A stretch of 64,000 nucleotides of DNA from Gracilimonas halophila (GTDB lineage Bacteria > Bacteroidota > Rhodothermia > Balneolales > Balneolaceae): the NCBI RefSeq assembly GCF_042684365.1, contig NZ_JBHULI010000024.1:558001-622000 (forward strand). Direction: 5' to 3'. The translations under genes and the position numbers were made by a program. The notes below the pieces were generated by a model that was not told the DNA's origin, made no database searches, and saw only the letters and a list, made by a program, of their open reading frames with translations. Each line of letters starts with the position of its first letter. Positions within the stretch are counted from its first letter, which is position 1. Positions 1 to 9,114 of the stretch are shown in pieces.

Positions 1-1502
1 ACGCCATCTACATTGTAACCAAAGGCAAGAAAATTAGCACTGCGCTGGTCTCTGTAGTCAAGCCCTCCAGAAAAGTCAAAAGAAAGCTCATCTGTAGGGA
101 AATAATCAACTTTAAGTACTACTCGCCCCTGATTCGTGTTATCAGTCACTGTTGGGTAGGTCCCTTCTCTGGTTGTAGCAAAAATCGGGATACCAAAGGT
201 ATCAAACTGACTTGCCTGACCTACTCTTTCAGGTTTAGCATATCGAGAAGTACTGGTAGGGGTATAAATAGTAATACCACTTTCGTAGATGCTAATGTCT
301 GAGTTTGTATAAGAGGTTTGAGCTTTCAAGGTGAGATTATCACTAGGCATGAAATTCAAATTCCCTGTGAAATAGATCTTTTTATAAAGATCGTTCGCCT
401 CACCAACTGCACCTCCATTAAAATTTGCTGGGCTCGGGTCGAAAGGACCGTCGGTGTATGTATATCTCAAGTTTGAGAAATAAGTCATTGACTCTCCTCC
501 ACCCTGAACCGAAGCAGAGATCTCTTGTCCTACACCTATATTATAAAGATCGATCAGGTTGATAGGAGTTTCAAAAGGCTCATACAGATCTACGTTTACA
601 CCTAAGATGTTACTTATGTTTTGTTGTTCTGTAGCATTTTCCGCAAAACCGGCATTCGTCTTGAATCGGTTTGGCATCTGGTACAAAGTAGTACCTAATT
701 CTACCTCAAATTGAGGCGCTGACTCTTGCCTTCCCTGCTTGGTAAAGATCTGTATAACACCTGAACTGGCTTGAGAACCATATAGCGTTGCTGCTGCAGG
801 TCCTTTAAGGATCTCAACACGATCAATAGAATCAAAGTTAATATTTGAAAGGCCTGAAGGAGAACCCAATCCACCAGCGCCAAATCCAGGGGCAAATCCA
901 CCGCCACCGTTTACACGTACACCATCAACATAAATCAACGGCTGATTAGTCATGGATAAACTTGAAGTACCACGAATACGGATCTTAGGCTCCTGATCAA
1001 TAGCACCACTTTGAGCATTGATATTCACCCCGGCAATTTTTCCGGTCAGGGCATCCTGCACAGATGTAGTAGAGACATTTTCGATGCCGCCGAACTCAAC
1101 TGAGGAAATAGTGTGTCCTAATGACTTCCGTTCTACCGTACCACCCGTACCGGTTACTACTAACTCATCCAGATTCATAGTTGAGGTACTCAATATAAAA
1201 TCAACAGTAGTTGTCTGACCTGCTGTAACATCCACCATCTGGGTTTCAGTTCTGAAACCAACAAATCGTGCAGTTACTTCTACCGTTCTTGCGGGAACCC
1301 CTGTAATTGTATAGGAGCCATCAATATCTGTTGATGCACCCAATGTTCTTCCTTCAATTTGAAGCGTAACATTTACACCGATCAGGAATTCTCCTGATTC
1401 ATCTGTAACCTGCCCTTCAATTGTCCCTGTTTGTGCCCAACTCAAATTGGGTATACAAAACAGTATCGCTAACATTAATAATAGTGGTATCTGTATTTTC
1501 AT
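1..1502 (-). CDS. SusC/RagA-type TonB-linked outer membrane receptor, N-terminal part (cut by window edge)
   Basis: The reading frame starts at the ATG complement at 1500-1502 and stays open to base 1, so about 500 N-terminal residues are visible. It begins with a signal peptide (MKIQIPLLLMLAILF..., ending near SWAQ). A carboxypeptidase-regulatory-like beta-sandwich follows (roughly residues 26-105, GTIEGQVTDESGEFLIGVNV). Next comes a plug domain with the family signatures IRGTSSLS, PLIYVDGVRV and VEILKGPAAATLYG, then the start of the barrel. Family members import glycans, peptides or other large nutrients across the outer membrane using TonB energy, usually with a SusD lipoprotein encoded downstream, which would lie outside the window. 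The substrate cannot be inferred. Confidence 0.93.
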   Translation of the reverse strand, partial: MKIQIPLLLMLAILFCIPNLSWAQTGTIEGQVTDESGEFLIGVNVTLQIEGRTLGASTDIDGSYTITGVPARTVEVTARFVGFRTETQMVDVTAGQTTTVDFILSTSTMNLDELVVTGTGGTVERKSLGHTISSVEFGGIENVSTTSVQDALTGKIAGVNINAQSGAIDQEPKIRIRGTSSLSMTNQPLIYVDGVRVNGGGGFAPGFGAGGLGSPSGLSNINFDSIDRVEILKGPAAATLYGSQASSGVIQIFTKQGRQESAPQFEVELGTTLYQMPNRFKTNAGFAENATEQQNISNILGVNVDLYEPFETPINLIDLYNIGVGQEISASVQGGGESMTYFSNLRYTYTDGPFDPSPANFNGGAVGEANDLYKKIYFTGNLNFMPSDNLTLKAQTSYTNSDISIYESGITIYTPTSTSRYAKPERVGQASQFDTFGIPIFATTREGTYPTVTDNTNQGRVVLKVDYFPTDELSFDFSGGLDYRDQRSANFLAFGYNVDG

Positions 1503-1721
1503 TTGATCTTAATTTTAATTCTTGATTAACTAATCATTGCCATATTTTGATCTCTGTATTTTCTACTATTAAAAGCAAAAACACAAGGAAACTGTGTAAA
1601 ATATTGAAAAACGAATTTTACTTTACAATAACTTCCCATCTACAATGTTACCGCTCTATATAAATAAACCACAGCCATGATTTATGACTCTGGTTGCATA
1701 AATACTGTCTTGAAAATTAGT

Positions 1722-3230
1722 TTAGTATTTAGCGGGTGCCCCTTGTTCGGGTAATGAATTTCTTATGAACTCACGAATATGTTCGTTAGAAGTTTCCAGA
1801 TCTTCTGTCCGTAAATACATCATGTGTCCGCTTCGGTATCCTTCAAATCTAAACCGATCTTTCATTTTTCCACTCGGGTCAATATTCCACATAGTATATT
1901 TTGCAGAGAAATAATCCGTGGCCCCATCATAATAACCCGCTTGCACCAATACTTTTAGGTTCGGATTTTCAGCCATGGCCTGGCGTAGCATTTCCCCTGT
2001 TTCATTTCCTTCTCTATTCCAGGGTCTCACAGGTCCGGAAACGTAATATTGCAGATCAGTCTTAAACCCAAGAACATCTTGAACGTAATGGTTTATGGCA
2101 GGTGTAAAGGAATGCTTCCAGGACGAATATTCAGCAGGATAATCATATGAATCCCCCCCATCTGTTTTATCAATTCCTTTATACCTCGAATCTAAACGAC
2201 CAATGGTAAATCCTTCATCCCGAAGTAATTCTTTCCAGAAAGCTGAAGCCGGAACCGCCAGGTTGTAGTCCTCAACAAGCTCTTCTGAAAGGCCGGCATA
2301 TCTCGCTACTTTCTCTACTAGTTCTGCTTTGCGGTTTTCATCTACAAAACCACCTCTGCTTAGTGCAGGTAATAACTCATCAAGTGTGAATGCTTCTACT
2401 TCAGGAAGAATTTCGGTAAGATCTCTGTTCTGCAATTCCGGGGTAAGCTGATTATGATACCAGGCTGCAGCCGTATAATAAGGCATTTTCAGTACAGAGG
2501 AACGCGGTGTCGGGCCTTCAGGCTCTAGCCCCAAACCGGTTGGTGAAACCAGAACAACACCATTCAGAAACATCCAGTGACGGCCCTGTAATTGCCCGGC
2601 TAACCCGGATACCCTTGGTGTACCATAGCTTTCTCCAATCAAATATTTTGGAGATTTCCATCTTTCATGTCTGGATATAAATGTATCGATCCAATCAGCC
2701 AGATAAGCTAAATCCTCATTCACCCCGAAAAATTGTTCGGGTTTCCCATCATTTACAATACGCGAAAAACCGGTGTTTACAGGATTCACGAATACAATAT
2801 CGGCCACATCAAGAATGGAATGTGGATTATCTTCCACTCCATAAGGCTGAACCGGATATCCTTCATCACTGATCTTTAACCGCTTAGGACCGGTATATCC
2901 CAAATGCATCCATAAAGAACCCGCGCCCGGACCTCCATTAAAAGAGATAAAAATTGGACGGTTTTCGTTATTACTTACATCGGTTCGCTCGTAAAAAGTA
3001 AAAAATAATGAAGCATCCGCCTCACCATCCTCTCCGAATACAGGTTGTGTTCCAACTGTTACTTTATAAGGAACTTTTTGTCCTTTGATCGTGACTTCAT
3101 CAGTTTGGACTAAAGCAGTGTCTATTGGTAAAGATCGTTTTTGAGCATCTACCGTTGCTGAAAAGATCACAAATAGCATTAATAAAGACAAAAAGGCCTT
3201 CATGTTAAATGTGTTATTTTTCGATTTCAT
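1722..3230 (-). CDS. Secreted S10 family serine carboxypeptidase-like protein
   Basis: This 502-residue protein has an N-terminal signal peptide (hydrophobic run followed by ATVDAQ). It carries peptidase family S10 alpha/beta-hydrolase signatures: an oxyanion-hole segment NGGPGAGSLW, the nucleophile motif GESYGTPR, a C-terminal Asp region YYDGATDYF and a His region SGHMMYLR. All three positions of the Ser-Asp-His triad therefore appear present. It would act in the periplasm or outside the cell, removing C-terminal residues from peptides. An internal ATG at 3203 gives a shorter and more typical signal peptide, so the start is uncertain by nine codons. It is on the same strand as the proline dehydrogenase gene upstream, about 100 bases away. 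Confidence 0.88.
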   Translation of the reverse strand: MKSKNNTFNMKAFLSLLMLFVIFSATVDAQKRSLPIDTALVQTDEVTIKGQKVPYKVTVGTQPVFGEDGEADASLFFTFYERTDVSNNENRPIFISFNGGPGAGSLWMHLGYTGPKRLKISDEGYPVQPYGVEDNPHSILDVADIVFVNPVNTGFSRIVNDGKPEQFFGVNEDLAYLADWIDTFISRHERWKSPKYLIGESYGTPRVSGLAGQLQGRHWMFLNGVVLVSPTGLGLEPEGPTPRSSVLKMPYYTAAAWYHNQLTPELQNRDLTEILPEVEAFTLDELLPALSRGGFVDENRKAELVEKVARYAGLSEELVEDYNLAVPASAFWKELLRDEGFTIGRLDSRYKGIDKTDGGDSYDYPAEYSSWKHSFTPAINHYVQDVLGFKTDLQYYVSGPVRPWNREGNETGEMLRQAMAENPNLKVLVQAGYYDGATDYFSAKYTMWNIDPSGKMKDRFRFEGYRSGHMMYLRTEDLETSNEHIREFIRNSLPEQGAPAKY

Positions 3231-3331
3231 AATTGGTCTGTCCGTTCTCGTTAGGGTTATTGTATTGATGATTGGTTGGCTTGAAAATTTCCATTCACAT
3301 ACTTCATCTGCAATGCAGAGTGTTTACTCTG

Positions 3332-4183
3332 TTACTTCTGAAACATTGTCGAAATCACAAACCATATATTTTCTTTTCGCTCCATCAGTCTTCTTTTAAA
3401 ATACGGGAACCACATCGTTCCAAATGGAACATATATCCGCGCGTTATACCCATCTTCCACAAACGTTTCCATAGTTTCTTGCCTTAGACCGTAGAGCATT
3501 TGAAATTCAAAGCGGTCTTTTCCAATCCCATTTTCATTCGTATACGCCTTTACCCATTCTATGAGTTTGTCATCATGCGTCGCTATCCTTGGGTAAGGAG
3601 TTTCCTCTAACAATATTTTGGTGTACTCCTTATAGGCTTCCCGAATGGCATCCATATTCTGCAATGCAATTTCTTTGGATTCACTGTATGCACCTTTACA
3701 GATTCGTACATCTGCCCCAATTTTTGCCAACTCATGAATGTCATTCTTACTTCGATGCAGATAAGCTTGTATTACAATTCCAACATGTTTGCCAAATTCC
3801 TTATAAGCCTCTTTAAACAAATCTATAGTAACTTGTGTGTAGTCAGACCCCTCCATATCAATTCGTACAAACTGATCATTTTCACGGGTGACTTCCAAAA
3901 GCTTAAATAAATTGTCTTTACAGTACGAACGGTCTATATCGAGACCCAACATAGTGAGCTTGATAGAAATGTTACTTTCCAATTGGGCCTCTTTTATACT
4001 ATTGATCAGGTCTATATAACTTTGAACGGTAGCATCTGCCGTTTCACGATCTTCAACATTTTCCCCAAGCAAATCCAGCGTGATCTTGATTTTTTTATCA
4101 TTTAGATGCTCAACTTTAGGCTTGGCATCTGTAAAAGATTCTCCGGCTACAAACTTTTTCGCGAGAACAAAAGGTAACTTCAT
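3332..4183 (-). CDS. Proline dehydrogenase (monofunctional, FAD-dependent)
   Basis: This 283-residue TIM-barrel protein matches the PRODH domain in length and motifs. Visible conserved blocks are RIDMEGSDYT, VIQAYLHRS, VRICKGAY, ATHDD, FEFQMLYGLR and, near the C-terminus, IYVPFGTMWFPYFKRRLMER, where the paired arginines bind the proline carboxylate in this family. It oxidises proline to 1-pyrroline-5-carboxylate and passes electrons to the membrane quinone pool. The P5C dehydrogenase domain of bifunctional PutA is absent, so that enzyme must be encoded elsewhere. The gene lies downstream of the S10 gene's promoter-side neighbours on the minus strand and is separated from ssrA by terminators. 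Confidence 0.93.
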   Translation of the reverse strand: MKLPFVLAKKFVAGESFTDAKPKVEHLNDKKIKITLDLLGENVEDRETADATVQSYIDLINSIKEAQLESNISIKLTMLGLDIDRSYCKDNLFKLLEVTRENDQFVRIDMEGSDYTQVTIDLFKEAYKEFGKHVGIVIQAYLHRSKNDIHELAKIGADVRICKGAYSESKEIALQNMDAIREAYKEYTKILLEETPYPRIATHDDKLIEWVKAYTNENGIGKDRFEFQMLYGLRQETMETFVEDGYNARIYVPFGTMWFPYFKRRLMERKENIWFVISTMFQK

Positions 4184-4291
4184 TTCTATAATTTTGAATG
4201 TAATGCTTTAATATCTTGGTACTTTTCGTAAGAAAAATTCTGTTTTAATATGAAGAAACTTTACAGTGAATAAAACAGCATCAAATAAAAA

Positions 4292-4309
4292 AGAGGGCTT
4301 ACACCCTCT
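4292..4309 (-). terminator. Rho-independent terminator, second hairpin downstream of ssrA
   Basis: A perfect 6-bp stem (AGAGGG/CCCTCT) with a 6-base loop. Read on the minus strand it is followed directly by TTTTTT. It lies between ssrA and the proline dehydrogenase gene and would block read-through into the latter. Confidence 0.6.
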
Positions 4310-4392
4310 ATTTAACAAAGTATAACAAGACCTGATTCTTAAAATAGGAGTGTTTAGTTAAAGATTTTTTACCTGCATTACACCTGAAAATG

Positions 4393-4430
4393 AAAAAAGC
4401 CAAAGCGCTTTTAAGGCACTTTGGCTTTTT
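4393..4430 (-). terminator. Bidirectional terminator downstream of ssrA
   Basis: A 12-bp perfect inverted repeat (AAAAAGCCAAAG / CTTTGGCTTTTT) with a 13-base loop and a T-run on each strand. It sits about 20 bases past the 3' end of ssrA, which is transcribed on the minus strand, and is the likely primary terminator of that RNA. Confidence 0.8.
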
Positions 4431-4452
4431 GGAAATGTAATGTATTGTATTG

Positions 4453-4816
4453 TGGAGGTGCGGGGAGTCGAACCCCGGTCCGAGAAGGTAGACCTGTTAG
4501 CATCTACATGTGTAGGTACTGATTGACATTCGCCTGAAGCCGAGCCCAGTACCTAAGCGACTTCAAACTATCCTGTTAAAGTTTCACGTTAAAGCGACAG
4601 AAAGCACTCTAACGCTATCCTATCTTGTATGACGTCCGGGCCGGCAATGATAGGCACTTAACCGGCGGGACGGCTCAACAGTTTAAGCTGCTAAGCGGTA
4701 TGAGTAATTATTGTCAATTACTTTTGTTCCATAATGATTGTTATTACGAGAATCATTGGACAATCTCGACACGCAACCAACGGTGATACTCAACCCGTCG
4801 AATCCAGAACACCCCC
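4453..4816 (-). ncRNA. ssrA: Transfer-messenger RNA (tmRNA)
   Basis: Read on the minus strand, the 5' end GGGGGTGTTCTGGATTCGAC and the 3' end CGGGGTTCGACTCCCCGC followed by ACCTCCA form the tRNA-Ala-like half. GGGGGUG pairs with CACCUCC as the acceptor stem, and there is a T-arm with GTTCGACTC. The CCA end is not fully encoded. The internal tag frame ends at the TAA complement at 4683-4685 and reads back as ...DNNYSYRLAA, most likely starting near VID at about 4719. A GC-rich pseudoknot segment follows the tag. tmRNA with SmpB rescues stalled ribosomes and tags the truncated products for proteolysis. The one-piece, non-permuted form and the length of about 364 nt are normal. Confidence 0.95.
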
Positions 4817-4883
4817 AATACGTCAATGAACTGCCTCAAATATACGAAATTTTAAGCTCTTTATTGTAATCGAAACTCGTTAA

Positions 4884-4940
4884 TCGTTATTGGTTATTCG
4901 TTATATTGGGAGCCCACAAATAACGAATAACCAATAACGA
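4884..4940. repeat. Perfect 21-bp inverted repeat, GTTATTCG-type palindrome
   Basis: The left arm at 4884-4904 and the right arm at 4920-4940 are exact reverse complements, built from the words CGTTATTGG and TTATTCGTTA around a 15-base loop. The right arm ends four bases before the start codon of the DUF72 gene, so the hairpin would occupy that gene's ribosome-binding region. Related words occur at 25390-25420, 46245-46310 and 58590-58643. Confidence 0.85.
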
Positions 4941-4944
4941 ACAC

Positions 4945-5832
4945 ATGAAATTTGGCAGTGTAGATAATCCCGGTTCCATTGACTTCACTCTCCCTGAAGA
5001 TCACCCCGACACTCTTAAAGTGTTGAAACAAATGGGCAGTGATAAACTCGACGCATATGTAGGCTGTGCAAAGTGGAATAAAAAAGATCTGAAAGGATTT
5101 TATCCCCGGGGCACTAAAGATGAACTCACCTATTACTCCCGGCAGTTTAACTCCATTGAATTAAATGCCACTCATTACAAAACCTATGGCCCGGAACAGG
5201 CTCAGGAATGGAAAGATAAAACACCATCCGGTTTTAAATTCTTTCCAAAAGTTGTGAACAGCATCTCACATTTTAAGAGGCTCAAAGGAGTTGAAGCTCC
5301 ACTTGAGGAATACCTTCACGGCATGCGTGGATTTGGCGATCAGCTTGAAATGATCTTTCTGCAACTCAGAGATGATTTCAAACCCAAAGACTTTGATCGA
5401 GTGCAGCGTTTTGTTGAGATCTGGCCTGATGATATACCACTGGCTATTGAGCTTCGGCATACCGATTGGTTTAATGATGCCACGGTCGCTGATCAGGTAT
5501 ATCAGCTTTTTGAAAAGCACGGAGTAGCAAATGTGATCACGGATACAGCCGGAAGGCGTGATCTGCTGCACATGCGACTAACCTCCCCTGTTGCTTTTAT
5601 CCGATATGTAGGAGCCAACCATGAGAGTGATTATACGAGGCTGGACGACTGGGTGGAACGTCTTACATTCTGGAAAGAACAGGGAATGGAAAAACTATAT
5701 TTCTTCGTTCATCAAAACATGGAGAAGGAATCTCCGATGCTTTCCGCTCATTTTATAAAGAACATAAACCGGGAATTGGGTACTGAGCTCGACATCCCCG
5801 GCGAAAATGAACAAGGGAACCTCGGATTATAA
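4945..5832 (+). CDS. DUF72 domain-containing protein (YecE-like)
   Basis: This 295-residue protein contains the DUF72 TIM-barrel-like pattern: VGCAKWNKKDLKGFYP near residue 40, then FNSIELNATHYKTYGPE, FKFFPKVVNSISH, IFLQLRDDF, LAIELRHTDWF and a C-terminal YFFVHQNME. The family is widespread in bacteria and archaea and its biochemical role is not established. No signal peptide or membrane segment is visible, so it should be cytoplasmic. The start codon lies directly after a perfect 21-bp palindrome and no clear Shine-Dalgarno sequence is seen. It is divergent from ssrA and is followed by about 110 bases before the TonB receptor operon. Confidence 0.85.
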   Translation: MKFGSVDNPGSIDFTLPEDHPDTLKVLKQMGSDKLDAYVGCAKWNKKDLKGFYPRGTKDELTYYSRQFNSIELNATHYKTYGPEQAQEWKDKTPSGFKFFPKVVNSISHFKRLKGVEAPLEEYLHGMRGFGDQLEMIFLQLRDDFKPKDFDRVQRFVEIWPDDIPLAIELRHTDWFNDATVADQVYQLFEKHGVANVITDTAGRRDLLHMRLTSPVAFIRYVGANHESDYTRLDDWVERLTFWKEQGMEKLYFFVHQNMEKESPMLSAHFIKNINRELGTELDIPGENEQGNLGL

Positions 5833-5940
5833 TTATTCTTTACAGCTTATATCCATTCAAGAAAACCTAAATTTAAACTCAACTAAATACTTGTATTTAC
5901 GTTAACAGAACAAAACTACAAGCATTTATTCTTTTTTTAT

Positions 5941-8205
5941 ATGCGGCAATCTTATCTATTTGTGTTGTTATTTTTTTTAGTGGGTTCTTCTTCAGTTATT
6001 GCACAATCAGCCTCTATAAATGGATACGTAACGGATTCAGAAACAGGTGAAACACTGATCAGTGCTAATGTTGGGTTTCAGGAGATCAATAAAGGAGCCT
6101 CCAGTAATACACTTGGGTACTTTACTCTTCCAAATATTGAACCGGGAACCTATATCCTGTTTTGCAGCTACATTGGATATCGTCCTTACCGGAAAGAGAT
6201 TACACTGGAGCCAGGCGAAAGTCTTCGACTTGATATTGAGTTGGTTCCCGAGAGTATCGAGCTTGATGAGATCATCGTTCGCTCCCGGGTTGAAGAAGAA
6301 GAGAAAAAAAACATCGGAACAGCACAGATCAATACCGAACTCATTAAAGAATTACCTTCTGTTTTTGAAGCTGATGTATTCCGTTCCGTACAGCTATTAC
6401 CCGGTGTAAAAGCCGCTTCTGATTTTTCAAGCGGGTTGTATATCCGTGGTGGCAGTCCCGATCAAACACTGATCTTATTAGACCGAACTACAGTTTATAA
6501 CCCCAGTCACTTTTTCGGGTTCTTTTCAACCTTCAACCCTGATGCCATTAAAGATGTGCGGCTATATAAAGGAGGGTATCCGGCTGAATACGGTGGAAGG
6601 CTTGGGTCGGTGCTTACCATTTATAATAAAGATGGAAATCGAAATGAAACCACCGGCTCAGCTACTGTTGGCTTATTAGCTTCCAGGCTATCTGTGGAAG
6701 GACCATATAGCAAAGGCTCCTGGATGCTGGCTTCACGTCGCTCTACCCTGGAACCGTTGCTAGCAGGGCTTCGCCAATCTATTGATAATATCCCCAGTAA
6801 ATTCTATTTCTATGACTTCAACGGAAAAGTTAACCTGGATGCGACAGAAAATGACAAACTTTCTTTGGCGTTCTATGCAGGTCAGGATCGGGTCAGCTTC
6901 CCATTTGGAGATGACTCTGAATTCAATCTCGACTATGGAAACCAAACCTTAAGTGGCAACTGGACACATATCTTTTCCGAAAACTTATTCTCGAATTTCG
7001 TCCTTACCGGTTCTCGATATTTCAATTTCCCAAAATTCAACATTGCCGGAACCCCATTTACAAGAGAAAATAACATTTATGATTTTTCGCTGAAGGCTGA
7101 CCTTGAGTATTTACCGGGAAATAACCATCAAATTAAAACCGGAGTTTGGGCAGGGAGTTTTACTTTAAGGCTTCAGGATAGTTTTGACAACGAAAATACT
7201 TTTCAAAGTCGTATACAGAATCAATACGCCTCCTTTTATATTCAGGATGAATACCGCCCTTCCGAGCGCTGGATCTTCACCCCCGGGGTCAGATTTAATT
7301 ATTTTTCGGATGGAGATTATATGCGTATTGAACCTCGGTTTTCCATGGAATTCCGCCCGGTGGATCGTGTTCGTTTACAGGCAGCATATGGACGCTACAA
7401 TCAATTCCTTACTCTTATTACAAACGAAGCTTTCTCAGGCTTTGACGTATGGCTTACCTCCGCAGAAGGAGTTTCTCCTGCTTTCGGTGACCAATTTGTA
7501 ATAGGCACTAAAACCATTCCTTTTACCGACTATGGGTTAGATATTGAATTCTACTATAGAAACATGAACGATCTTTTTGAACTCGACCCGTTCATTCCTG
7601 ACGTCTCTGGGTTATTATATGAAGATCTGTTCCGGGTTGGCGAGGGATACGCTTATGGAATGGAGGTCTTTTTTGAAAAACGAAGAGGGAATTTTACAGG
7701 CTTTATTGGTTACACACTGGGCTATACCTGGAGAAAATTTCCCGGATATAATGCAGAAGTTACAGAGGGAAATCAGGTTGCACGTTTCTACCCTCCAAAA
7801 TACGATCGGCGACACGATATGAATGTAGTAGGAAATTATAAGTTCAATGATAAATGGAAAGCTACCCTCTCCTTTAATTTTGCGACCGGACAATCGTACA
7901 CTAAAGTTTTAGGGCGCTATGTACAATTTGACCTTCCCTGGGATAACAACAACAGGAATGCATTTACAGTAGGAAAAGTAAATGCCTCTCGACTTCCGAA
8001 TTATCACAGGATGGATGTCTCTTTCTCAAGATCCGGCAGATTCTTTGACCTTGGGGATTCTGAACTGCAGTTTCAGATCATCAATGTATATTCTCGCCGG
8101 AACACCTGGTTCTTAAATTACGATTTCTCTGAAAATCCGGTGGGAGTAGACGAAATTAGTATGTTACCTATCCTTCCTTCAATTTCATACACCGTAAAAT
8201 TCTAG
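5941..8205 (+). CDS. TonB-dependent outer membrane receptor with carboxypeptidase-regulatory-like domain
   Basis: This 754-residue protein has a signal peptide (residues 1-22, ending IAQ). A CarboxypepD_reg-like domain follows (about 25-105, SINGYVTDSETGETLISANV), then a plug domain (about 120-235, with LYIRGGSPDQTLILLDRTTVY and GGYPAEYGGRLGSVL) and a long barrel ending in SYTVKF, the usual aromatic C-terminus of an outer membrane beta-barrel. It is shorter than SusC types and lacks their long insertion. It is the first gene of a tight cluster: DUF4249 begins 2 bases after its stop and DUF4159 follows one base later. The pairing with DUF4249 recurs in Bacteroidota and suggests a receptor plus surface lipoprotein uptake unit. 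The ligand is unknown. Confidence 0.93.
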   Translation: MRQSYLFVLLFFLVGSSSVIAQSASINGYVTDSETGETLISANVGFQEINKGASSNTLGYFTLPNIEPGTYILFCSYIGYRPYRKEITLEPGESLRLDIELVPESIELDEIIVRSRVEEEEKKNIGTAQINTELIKELPSVFEADVFRSVQLLPGVKAASDFSSGLYIRGGSPDQTLILLDRTTVYNPSHFFGFFSTFNPDAIKDVRLYKGGYPAEYGGRLGSVLTIYNKDGNRNETTGSATVGLLASRLSVEGPYSKGSWMLASRRSTLEPLLAGLRQSIDNIPSKFYFYDFNGKVNLDATENDKLSLAFYAGQDRVSFPFGDDSEFNLDYGNQTLSGNWTHIFSENLFSNFVLTGSRYFNFPKFNIAGTPFTRENNIYDFSLKADLEYLPGNNHQIKTGVWAGSFTLRLQDSFDNENTFQSRIQNQYASFYIQDEYRPSERWIFTPGVRFNYFSDGDYMRIEPRFSMEFRPVDRVRLQAAYGRYNQFLTLITNEAFSGFDVWLTSAEGVSPAFGDQFVIGTKTIPFTDYGLDIEFYYRNMNDLFELDPFIPDVSGLLYEDLFRVGEGYAYGMEVFFEKRRGNFTGFIGYTLGYTWRKFPGYNAEVTEGNQVARFYPPKYDRRHDMNVVGNYKFNDKWKATLSFNFATGQSYTKVLGRYVQFDLPWDNNNRNAFTVGKVNASRLPNYHRMDVSFSRSGRFFDLGDSELQFQIINVYSRRNTWFLNYDFSENPVGVDEISMLPILPSISYTVKF

Positions 8206-8207
8206 TC

Positions 8208-9113
8208 ATGAAAAATATTTTGATCCCCATACTATTGGCTATCACTGCTATCACTTCATGCGAAGTCTATGAACAGGATGATTATGAAGAATTTTATGTC
8301 TTGGAATCATACCTGGTAGCCAACCGGCAACTTCCTTTTGTACGCCTATCCACTACTATACCTGCTTTAGACTTTTATGATTTTGAGGAGACCGCAGTAA
8401 GTAATGCACTTATTGAGGTCCATCTGCTGGAAACCGGACCTGAAAGTGATATAGACCAGATATTCACCTATATAAATTCTCAGCAAGGCATCTACATATC
8501 CAATCAGGAACACACCGTGCTTCCAAATAGAACATACCAGATCCAAATTAACTTTCCTGATTCTCAGGATATCATAACTGCACATACCGTGGTCCCTGAT
8601 ACTTTCAGTGTACTTGGTGGAGTACAAGACAGTATCGTATATCAATCTTCTGAACAACTTGAGATCAGATTGAGTGAAAGCTCCTACCCCGGACGCCAGA
8701 ATATTTTTGTATTTAATGCCATTAGTCAGGACCCTGTTCCCGATAAACTAACTCCATTTTATGCCGATCGTTATGAAAGCAGTGATCAAAAGGAAGAAGA
8801 CCTTGAGCAATTCGCCAATAACAGTTCTGGAATTATCAATGAAGGAAATTTTGAGGTCAATGGAGATGGATCGATCACTGTAAAATATCCATGGATAGGA
8901 ATTGCGTTTTTTGAAGAAAATAAAATCGTGGCAAATACATTAGATGATAACATTTACGATTTCGTCAGGTCTCAACAAGTTCAGCTTGGGGGCTCTACCC
9001 TTTCTCCCGGTGAGATCCAGAATGTAATAACCAATATAAACGGTGGTATCGGTGTTTTTGGTTCCGTAGCTTCTGATACCGTTGAAACTTTTGTAAAACG
9101 ACCCACACTTTGA
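8208..9113 (+). CDS. DUF4249 family lipoprotein, partner of the upstream TonB receptor
   Basis: This 301-residue protein has a lipoprotein signal peptide with the lipobox ITSC (Cys18). It then shows the beta-rich DUF4249 pattern: YVLESYLVANRQLPFVRLSTT, ISNALIEVHL-like strands, LPNRTYQIQI and AHTVVPDTFSV. It starts 2 bases after the TonB receptor stop codon, so the two are almost certainly co-translated. Members of this family sit next to TonB receptors and are thought to act as accessory outer membrane lipoproteins, but no ligand is established. The identification rests on pattern and context rather than on a diagnostic catalytic motif. Confidence 0.78.
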   Translation: MKNILIPILLAITAITSCEVYEQDDYEEFYVLESYLVANRQLPFVRLSTTIPALDFYDFEETAVSNALIEVHLLETGPESDIDQIFTYINSQQGIYISNQEHTVLPNRTYQIQINFPDSQDIITAHTVVPDTFSVLGGVQDSIVYQSSEQLEIRLSESSYPGRQNIFVFNAISQDPVPDKLTPFYADRYESSDQKEEDLEQFANNSSGIINEGNFEVNGDGSITVKYPWIGIAFFEENKIVANTLDDNIYDFVRSQQVQLGGSTLSPGEIQNVITNINGGIGVFGSVASDTVETFVKRPTL

Positions 9114-9114
9114 T

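Noticed and set aside
701..907. A 68-residue minus-strand frame starting MAVDLPLDLALVDW
   Set aside because: It lies inside the SusC-like receptor coding region in another frame, and the receptor frame is continuous with family motifs.
4292..5832. A tRNA gene in place of tmRNA, suggested by the GTTCGACTCCC T-arm
   Set aside because: The matching acceptor half is about 360 bases away, with a tag frame and pseudoknot-like segments between, which is diagnostic of tmRNA.
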